Below, piece by piece: positions 56,164 through 64,000 of a stretch of DNA of 64,000 bases (positions are counted from its first letter, which is position 1; every line of letters starts with the position of its first letter). Location: NCBI GenBank assembly GCA_002270565.1, contig NQMI01000003.1, positions 837,225 through 901,224 of the forward strand, given 5' to 3'. The translations under genes and the position numbers were made by a program. A model generated the notes under the pieces. It worked only from the letters and a program-made list of their open reading frames with translations. It was not told the origin of the DNA and made no database searches. The stretch is from Stenocarpella maydis (lineage: Eukaryota; Ascomycota; Sordariomycetes; Diaporthales; Diaporthaceae).

Positions 56164-56530
56164 ACTTCAGATAGCACTTATACCCTTATTTCTTCCAGAC
56201 ACACCTAGTATAGAGAAACATTTAATACCTTCGGATAGCACTTATATCTTGCCTCTCCTAAAGGACCTTTAGTATTAAGAAATATTTAACTTTACTATTA
56301 CCATAAGGGAGTAATTAGGACCTAACCTATCCTATATGCATTTCTGCGGACCCCGAATAGCACTTATACCTTTACTTCTCCTAGATATGCTTATTATAGA
56401 GAAACATTTAATAATCTCAAATAGCACTTATACCTTGCCTCTTTAGCTATAGCGCTAGTGTAGAGGAATATTTGCCTCTATTATTATAGTGAGAGATAAA
56501 TTAGGACCTATATCTTCTATTTTTCCAATA
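56164..56530 (+). repeat. Two tandem copies of a unit of about 180 bp inside the element
   Basis: Each unit contains two ATAGCACTTATA motifs, an AGAGAAACATTTAATA-type stretch and a GTAATTAGGACCTA-type end. The same pair of units occurs in the inverted copy (about 62600-62990), so the duplication predates both copies. Confidence 0.7.
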
Positions 56531-59500
56531 GGAAATATTCATTCTACTCCCCTATCTACTAGAGGTTTGCCCTCTAGGGGAAGGGAGTAGGATATAAATA
56601 AGATAAAGGGGCTCTTATTAAAGAAAGGTCCACCTTAAGGATGCTAGTCTCCTTGGGAATCTACCCCCACCCCATTTAAAACCTTAGATTAGAAGCATTA
56701 TGCTCCTATACTACCTATTTAGGCAACTTCTTAGCCTATTATACCTTTAATGCCCTTTAGAAATGCTACCCTTTAGACCTTACTATTTCTTAACTCTTAA
56801 GAGGATATTTATAAAGGTAGGTTTAATTAGCTTAATCCTATAGCTATAGCTTTCTATAGGGATATAGAATATTATAATATTAAGAAGTTTGTTAGAAGTT
56901 ATTTAGAATTTTTACTTTAAAAAGAAAGGATGAGCTTATCTTATATTTAGAGATATTAGTCTTTAATTGCTAATTGCCTTAAACTTAAGAGTAATATATC
57001 TCTTAGGGAACTAAAGAATAATTTCTAATAAAGAGGAGGTAGTACTAGAAATATAGTAAGGGACTTCTACTATAGCTAGAGAGGGGAAAAGTAAAACAAA
57101 GGGTAATCTAATTGGTCTAAGTAAGACTGAAAAGTTAACTAAAACTAAGCCTAAATAAGGACCTCTAATCCCCTAGACTCCTAAAGCTAAGGCTATGGAT
57201 GCCATCCTTACTACTTTAATCAAAATGCTGATTTCAGATATTCTTGCGCTTAGTAAGACTAATGCTATTCTAATTAGAGAGCTCCTTACTTGCAGGGATA
57301 ATACCTCTCTTAATAAGTGGCCTTTTGAGTTAGTCCCAGATAGGGATATACCTTAAGCTATAGGTCTGGGACTTAGTATAATCTCTGCTTTATCTAAAAT
57401 TGGATATAAGCAATACTTAAGCTCTAATTAGATGTATATTATTAGGTATGAGGTAAATTTGATATTATCTTAAACTGCTAATATAGTAAATTATAGTTGC
57501 TATAGATCTGCTTATTTAAATATTAGGATTGCTTCAGAGAGCTATAAGATCCTCCCAGCCCCTACTAAATATAGGTGCTAAGATAAATCTTTCTTTATCT
57601 TATTACTACTGGAATAAGTTATCCTATACTTTACTCTAGGATATAAACTCTATAGTTTATAATAAAGTATTACTTATATTAATTAGAGTAACTAAGGAGT
57701 AAGTATATATTAGCTATAATAGGATAAGGGCTATTTTCTTTATTATAGATAATAAAATATATAATACTACCTATAATATCCTTTTAGGGATGCCTTTATC
57801 TTTGGATATAAATTTGACTTTTAAGCGATTAAGGGGGTTCCTTTTTGTATATATTACTCTTAATGGGTTGCAAGTAATGTGTGGGCTAGGGAGGAGAAAC
57901 CAGAAGCCCTTTCAGGTGGCTGCTACNTGCCTACTATTGAGTACCCAGACCCTTCTAATTAGGTTGGCCTCAAAGCATGACTTTTAGCATTGCCCTTTAT
58001 TATAAATTTTAATGATATTAACCCTATATAGCAGCTAAGATTTCCCAACCTATATAATATCTGCAATTAAGGAAACTAGGATTATAGAGCTAATATAAAC
58101 CTAATAAAAGACCTATTTAAAATTAGAATCCTTAATAATAAGTTAGCACTCTCCTAAGCTTTTAATATATTAGACCTTTTGGTATAACCACTATTCTTTT
58201 AGAACTAAAAATGGGGGCATAGTAATTATATATAGCGGGTGGTAGATATATATTTTAAGGGCGTTAATCCCTATCCTTAGTTTAAAGACCCCCCTAGGCA
58301 GAAGAACCTGTTTACCACTCACTATAGCAACTTCCTTATGACTCTTTATAATGCAGAAGATCTCCTAGCTTAAGAGGTATGCCTGCATACTAATTATATT
58401 CTGGGGCTTATTAATTAGTAGCTAATTGATTTTAGCAACCTAGTCTTTATGGTGCCTATAACCTATAATATTAATGGAGAACCCCCTAGATTATAGAGAT
58501 ACTACTCACTAAAGGATAGCTAGAGGTTTATTATCCAAGTTATGCATACCCTAGGCTATTAGGTATTGAGTATCTTTAATAGGGATATTGAACAACTCGG
58601 TATAATTAATACTTATCCTAATTGAAGAACTTATAATAGGATATACCCCTATATAAGGGACTATATTACATACTTCCTTACCCTTAGGCTACCTGAAGGA
58701 TTCTTAAAATAAGTATGTATAGTAATTCAGGTAAAGGTTATGCTATAGCTGGGATCAACTGCCTATAGACTTCTTATGGCCACCTATATTGCCTTCTTTT
58801 TCTAGGAGAATTATGGAAAGAATAGCTGGGAGTTTAAAGATTAGATTAAGATTAGGCTGCTTAAATCCACCCCTTTTAGCTTGCCCGTTAAGAAAGCCTT
58901 AGCTCTTATTTAGAGTTTTACTATCTAATTGGAAATTAATAGATCTAGGCATCTAATCAGGGGCATCTAGAATACTCTAATTATTAGCTATAATAAGTAT
59001 GAGAGGCTTATAGCAGGAAAGAATATTATATACTCTTAAGCTGATATTTTAGGGATAAATAAGGGGGAGACCAAGTATTATGCTATACCCAGTATAGGAT
59101 TAGAACTGGAATAAAATCTGCTGGGCTTCCTTATAGTGAGATTTAATAAGGCTGATCTTTTAAGGCCTACTAATATCCGGACTTCCAGATTGAGTAAAAC
59201 TCCTGTTGCCCCTGATAGCTTAAAAAACCAGCCACCTATCCTGATATCTAAGACACCTAATATGGCTATAAAGGATCTAATCATAATATCTGGGCTTGAA
59301 CTTCATAAGGACCCGTCTAAGACACCTAAGCCTCTGCCTTAAGCAGATGGGGCATAGATATATAAAGAAGATGGTCTTGGGATACTGAGTGAAGTAAGAA
59401 CTGCTTTATAGATGCCTAATCGGAGTAGGGCCGGAACGCCGCAGGGTGACCCTATTAAACTTCTCTCGCGGCAGATATCGGAGGCAAGCATCAGGAATAT

Positions 59501-59954
59501 ATCCCCAGGAGGAAACGTGAATATAGGTGGGATGACCCCTGAGCAATCGGGTATCTTAAGGTCTTCATTATTATCTCTGTCCTTTATTCTGGCTATATCG
59601 CCACCATATCGCCCATCACTTGCTGCAATGAGAATTATAATGATTTAGGAGCACAACCAGAATGTAAGCAAGTGGGTGGGGACTGAGGAAGCAAATTGCT
59701 GGGTTCCCATACCGGCAATTAGTAACAGCCATTAATCCTGGGCTTATAAAAAGGCGGCTAAGCGAGAGGAGAAGAATTATAAACCGAGCGTGCTATAGCA
59801 GAACGAGAGTAGGGATAAGCGGGCCAGGAATTAAGAGCTATAAAGGGTCTAATAGAGCTGAATTTAGGTGGCTTATCTGATTAGAGAAGGAAAGTGATTT
59901 TAGTTGTTTCGGGCGGACTATTGCTTGTTCTTTATAATGGTCCGGAGAGGGGTG

Positions 59955-60350
59955 TGTTCCGGGGTCTAGGGGAACCGGCATGTTTCGGAATCTGGAGGAA
60001 AACCAGCCTTGGCATTCCCCCCCCCCNTATAAGAAGGGGCCTTCCTATATTGCTTTTAAGAAATTTCTAGTCCTAAAGAATTAATCTTTTTATACCCTAT
60101 AAATTTATATCTATTAGATATGTATATATATATTATGAAATTATTTCTTATGCCCTCTTTTTCTGCCTCTCCTTTTTGGCACTCTCTATTCCCCTTATAA
60201 CTCTCCTATTATATTAGGGGCTCCTCTTCTTATCTTCCACGCTCCTCTTGGGGTGGTTGCTTGATTAGGGCTCTGGCAGAATGTGTGCCTTTTTGTATGT
60301 GTGGAGGTTTTGTCCTCTCGCTCTCTCCTCTTTTGAGCCCGTTTTCAACA
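59955..60350 (+). repeat. Right LTR of the 5.6-kb element
   Basis: Nearly identical to 54706-55103; differences are mainly C/T and G/A. The N at 60027 lies in the C homopolymer shared by both LTRs. Confidence 0.8.
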
Positions 60351-63300
60351 TCTAATTTTAGATAAAGCAGAGACTATACTGAGTCCTGGACCTATAGCTT
60401 AAGATATATCCCTATCCGGGACTGGCTTAAAAGGCTACTTATTAAGAGAGGTATTATTCCTGCAAGTAAGGAGCTCTCTAATTAGAATAGCATTAGTCTC
60501 ATCAAGCGCGAGAATATCTGAAATCAGCATTTTAATCAAGGTAGCAAGGATGGCATTCATAGCCTTAGCTTTAGGGGTCTGGGGGATTAGGGGTCCTTAT
60601 TTGGGTTTAGCTTTAGTTGATTTTTTGGTCTTACTTAGACTAATTGAATTACTCTTTATTTTACTTTTCCCCTCCCCAGCTATAGTAGAAGTCCCTTACT
60701 ATATTTCTAGCATTACCTCCTCTTTATTAGAAATCATTTATAATCTTAGGTTGGAGTTAATAACTAGTTCTAAGTCTAGCCTAGTATTAAATATTATATT
60801 ATTAATATCCTGATTAGGGTTATCTCTATTTATTTTCTTCCTTTTAAGAACATTTATAGTAATTAAGGGCACTAAAGTTTCTATATATTGGGTTTTATTA
60901 CTAATAAAAAATAGTTTGGGTTTAGGAATTAATATTATAGAGAGGGAATTTACTTTAGTTCCCAGATTAGGGTCCTAAATCTTCTTTAATTCCCTAAGAG
61001 ATATATTGCCCTTAAGTTTAGGGCGGTTAGTAATTAGAGACTAATATCTCTAAACGTAAGGTAAGTCTATCCTTCCTTTTAAAAGTAAAAATTCCAGATA
61101 GCCTCTAGCAAACTTCTTAATACCATAATGTTCTATATCCTTATAGAAAGCTAGGGCTATAAGATCAAGCTAGTTAGACCTACCTTTATAGATATTCTCT
61201 TAAGAGCTAAGGAATACTAAGTTACTTTCCTACCTAGGAGATCAGACTAGGCTAAGCTTAATAAGTTCTAGCAATTTGGAGCATTAGTAGGCCCTATAAT
61301 TAGAAGAAGTGCTATATCTATAGCACTTTCTAATCTTACTATTCCATTAATAGGCTAGCTTAAATACATTCCACCCATAATCTTTAGAGTATCCATTAAT
61401 AAAACTATTCTCCTAATTATAATTAGCTTTTAGTAAGTTTAAGGATATAATTACACTAGGGCTATTAAGTCCTAAGTAAGCCTAACTTTAATTATAGCTG
61501 AGTAATTTATTAATATATGCTTGATTTATATTAAGTTCATTTAATATAGGCTGCAGGCTTTCTATAAGGTTATTCTTAATTATAAACTTAATCTCCATTT
61601 AAGTAAACTTATGGGTTAAGTTATTTACTGAAGAGTCTTTATTAAACTGGATATTCTTCTAGATTATCTTATATCCCAGCTGATTAGAGTAAGAGGGGGT
61701 TTATACTGATAATTCTATAGTCCTTAAGGCAGATTAAGGCTATAAGTAAGGTGTCTTTATAAGCTAAATAGGAGGGGGATAGCGAGTTATAAGACCAGCC
61801 CCTTTTATATTATTATAATTATCCTAATAGGAGTACTTAAGTTCCTTATTAATTAGAGAAAGGAGTTCTATCTTAAAAGTTCTCTAGTTATAGGTTCTAG
61901 CCTCCTTATTAGATATGCTTTTAGTGGCTAATATCTTTTTTAGGGTTAACGGCAAGATTTAATAGAACGGCCAGGTTGGTAAGATCAGACTGTTATTAGT
62001 GGAATCCAGTACCTAATTACAAGTTGCAATCTAGTGCTTCCAGGCTTCCAGATCTTCAGTAGGGTTATTCCTCCGGATAGTATTAATTACCTCAGATGGA
62101 TCAGCATAAGAGGCAGCATTATGGATTTAGTAGTGGGCCATTAGCTGGCCCTTCTAACTAACCCAATTATGCTCTCCTATAGTGATTATATGAACATCAT
62201 TAACTAGGCTTAAGGTAGCGTAAATCTGGAGGAATAAGCTAAGTATCTGGTCTAATGGATACTAGAACTAGTTAGCAATAATCTCCACTAAATTAATAAC
62301 TTTAATAATATTAGTTCTATTAAATTATAGAGTTAACTAAAGTATAAATAGTAAGGCCTAAAGGGTAGTATTTCCAAAGGGTATTAAAGGTATAATAGGC
62401 TGAGAAGCCGCCTAAATAAGTAGTATAAGAGCATAATGCTCCTAATTAAAGGTCCTAGATGGGGTGGGGGCAGGTTCCTAAGGAGATTGGCGTCCTTAAG
62501 ATGGACCTTTCTTTAATAAGAGCCCCCTTACTTTATTTATATTCTGTTCCCTTCCCCTAGAGGGAGAACCTCTAGTGGATGGGGGAGTAAAATGAATATC
62601 CTTTATTAGGTAAATAAAGGATATGGGTCCTAATTAGTCCCTTGTGGTAATAATGGAGGCAAATGTTTCTCTCCACCTTTATGTTCTTAGGAGAAGGCCT
62701 AGTATGAGTGCTATCTAAAGGTGTTGAATGTTTCTTTCTACTAGGAGTTTTAGGAGAAGGCAAAAGTGTAAGTGCTATTTGGGGTCTGCTAAGATGCATA
62801 TAGGAGTGAATAGGTCCTAATTAGTCCCTTATGGTAATAGTAAAGTCAAATATTTCTCTACATTAAAGCTGCTTTCTAAAGAAGCAAGATATAAGTGCTA
62901 TCTAAGGGTATTGAATGTTTCTCTCTACCAAGTGTATCCAGAAGAAGTAAAGGTATTAAGTACTATTTAAAATTCACTAAGATACATATAGGAATAATGA
63001 GGTATAATTAGAGTAAATGGTATTAATATAGAGGGTTATATTAAATACTATAAAGTCTTACTATAGTAGTAGGCAGGAGCTATTTAACCATAAGCAACTA
63101 GAGGAGAGGACAATATAAATATTTAGAATACTCTTATACTATTAATGCCAGCCATCCTGACCGCAAGGGGGTGCTAATACCAGCGGAAGCTCCAAGCTTA
63201 CCAATCAGAAAGATAGTAGTTGGTAGGGCAGGAACCTCTTTGACTCCCTATAGAAGCACGCAATATCTAGTACTACTATCGCCTAACCTAATATCATATA

Positions 63301-64000
63301 ATATTAGATGATATCTCAGATATAGTATTTAATAAGGTAACCAGATATTATAATAATAATTTAAAAGGGAAAACTAAAGAGGGGCCTAATTAGTTAAACT
63401 AGGGCTCCATTATACTTAGTTTACCTATATTAGGGAATTAGTATACTGAACCTTTAGGTGCTATATCTAAGGGTAAGAGAGTTTCAAGTAATATAGGCGG
63501 TTGGGATCTACCAAACCTTCTTAATACTAATCCTTTATATCCCTTTTAAGAAAATGAGCCCTAATTAAATGCTATTAAATCTAATCGGAATAAACTTCTA
63601 AGACCTAAGGATATAAATCCCTTAGTAGCTTGTCCAGGAATGTGTGGCTAGGCTAGAGGTTCCATACTTTACTACTAAATTAAGTATATTAGGAGGGGGT
63701 CTAAGATATAGCCAAAGTAATAAAGTTAGCTTAGTATAGAGATCAGACCAGCCTCGCACATACCTGCTCCTATTGCTACTAGGTTAACTATAGGCAACTC
63801 AAGAGGGTAAATCTAGCCTTTGCATAATAGCAAAATCCTCTATTAAGAGCGAGAGGGCGCTATAGCTCTAATTGGAATCAAATGGTGTTAGAAGTATGGA
63901 GATTTACTTCCCGAAAGTAGCTGATAACTTTATAAATAAAATAGGGAATCCAGGCCTAAAAGCTAAGGAACTTTATAGTGGCTAAAGAAACCTTATTAGC
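60351..64000 (-). mobile_element. Inverted, longer copy of the same element, truncated at its inner end
   Basis: The reverse complement of this segment is collinear with 55139-57413: 64000 corresponds to 55139, 63215 to about 55924, 62500 to about 56639 and 60351 to about 57413. It retains two internal segments missing from the left copy (about 61209-62345 and 60739-60977). Its own LTR lies beyond the right edge. The inner end stops exactly at the end of the right LTR of the first copy. On the minus strand the gag-like stretch DILAL.ETNAILIRELLTCR is readable near 60440-60530. Stops are as frequent as in the other copy. Confidence 0.75.
62600..62990 (-). repeat. Two tandem copies of the 180-bp unit in the inverted copy
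   Basis: Mirror of 56164-56530, with repeated GTGCTATCT/GTGCTATTT and TCCTAATTAGTCCCTT motifs. It shows the same two-unit structure. Confidence 0.65.

Larger units (their letters stand above)
54706..60350 (+). mobile_element. LTR retroelement, 5.6 kb, family unclear, RIP-damaged
   Basis: Direct LTRs at 54706-55103 and 59955-60350 start TGTTCCGGGGTCTAGG; the right one ends TTTTCAACA. The interior has no long open frame. A gag-like stretch is readable at about 57190-57340 on the plus strand (DILALSKTNAILIRELLTCR) and a Pro/Lys-rich part at 59136-59342. I recognised no reverse transcriptase or integrase, so this may be a non-autonomous large derivative. Relative to the inverted copy at 60351-64000 it lacks about 1,140 bp at about 56795 and about 240 bp at about 57020. 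Single Ns occur at 57926 and 60027. Confidence 0.7.

Noticed and set aside
60550..60813. Hydrophobic plus-strand frame of 87 codons
   Set aside because: Antisense to the gag-like strand of the inverted element copy; its hydrophobicity is a by-product of AT-rich composition.

Overview
The window looks like a chromosome segment from a filamentous ascomycete (Pezizomycotina, probably Sordariomycetes-like). The evidence is short GT-AG introns of about 45-90 bp, typical fungal families (HET domain, Clr5-ankyrin, Pth11-like rhodopsin-domain protein, P450), and transposons eroded almost only by C-to-T and G-to-A transitions that make TAA/TAG stops. That is the signature of repeat-induced point mutation (RIP). 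The sequence alternates between GC-balanced gene islands and AT-rich, stop-riddled repeat blocks. It contains N gaps at 15667, 19769-19777, 57926 and 60027.

Layout, left to right. 1-1297: 3' part of a HET-domain gene. 1.3-7.5 kb: gene-poor DNA with a decayed Tc1/mariner transposase (3813-4892, minus) and a CCTTAA hexamer array (5132-5220). 7535-18471: a large Ty1/copia block on the minus strand with three related LTRs. The outer two LTRs are flanked by the same 5-bp duplication GTAAT, the middle one belongs to a second copy, and the second copy meets a truncated foreign LTR at a single N. 18.5-20.8 kb: unassigned. 20.8-24.2 kb: a different copia element whose gag is split by a 2,187-bp Fot1/pogo-type element with 42-bp terminal inverted repeats and a TA duplication; removing it restores the gag frame. 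24.3-28 kb: hairpins, an LTR-like sequence and gene debris.

28.0-38.7 kb is a gene island. It holds a Clr5-ankyrin gene killed by two C-to-T nonsense changes and a frameshift, an apparently intact CYP7/CYP8-like cytochrome P450, a divergently oriented intact six-exon Pth11-like membrane protein, and a small four-helix membrane protein. 38.7-43.7 kb is gene-poor with an AT-rich block. 43.7-50.7 kb is a second gene island. It holds a secreted bacterial-type solute-binding protein (two exons, GC-rich), relics of a bHLH protein and of an RNA-binding/helicase-like protein, a three-exon NTF2/SnoaL-like protein, and convergent to it a nine-exon acetoacetyl-CoA synthetase.

52.5-64 kb is again AT-rich repeat DNA: a 5.6-kb LTR element (54706-60350), immediately followed by a longer related copy in inverted orientation running off the right edge. 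No rRNA, confident tRNA, CRISPR array or backbone secondary-metabolite synthase was seen. The intact genes share no obvious single pathway. AACS is central metabolism, the P450 and Pth11-like genes share a 1.2-kb divergent promoter region, and the HET and Clr5-ankyrin genes belong to families that expand and decay quickly in fungi. All exon structures were assembled by eye from splice signals and reading-frame continuity.
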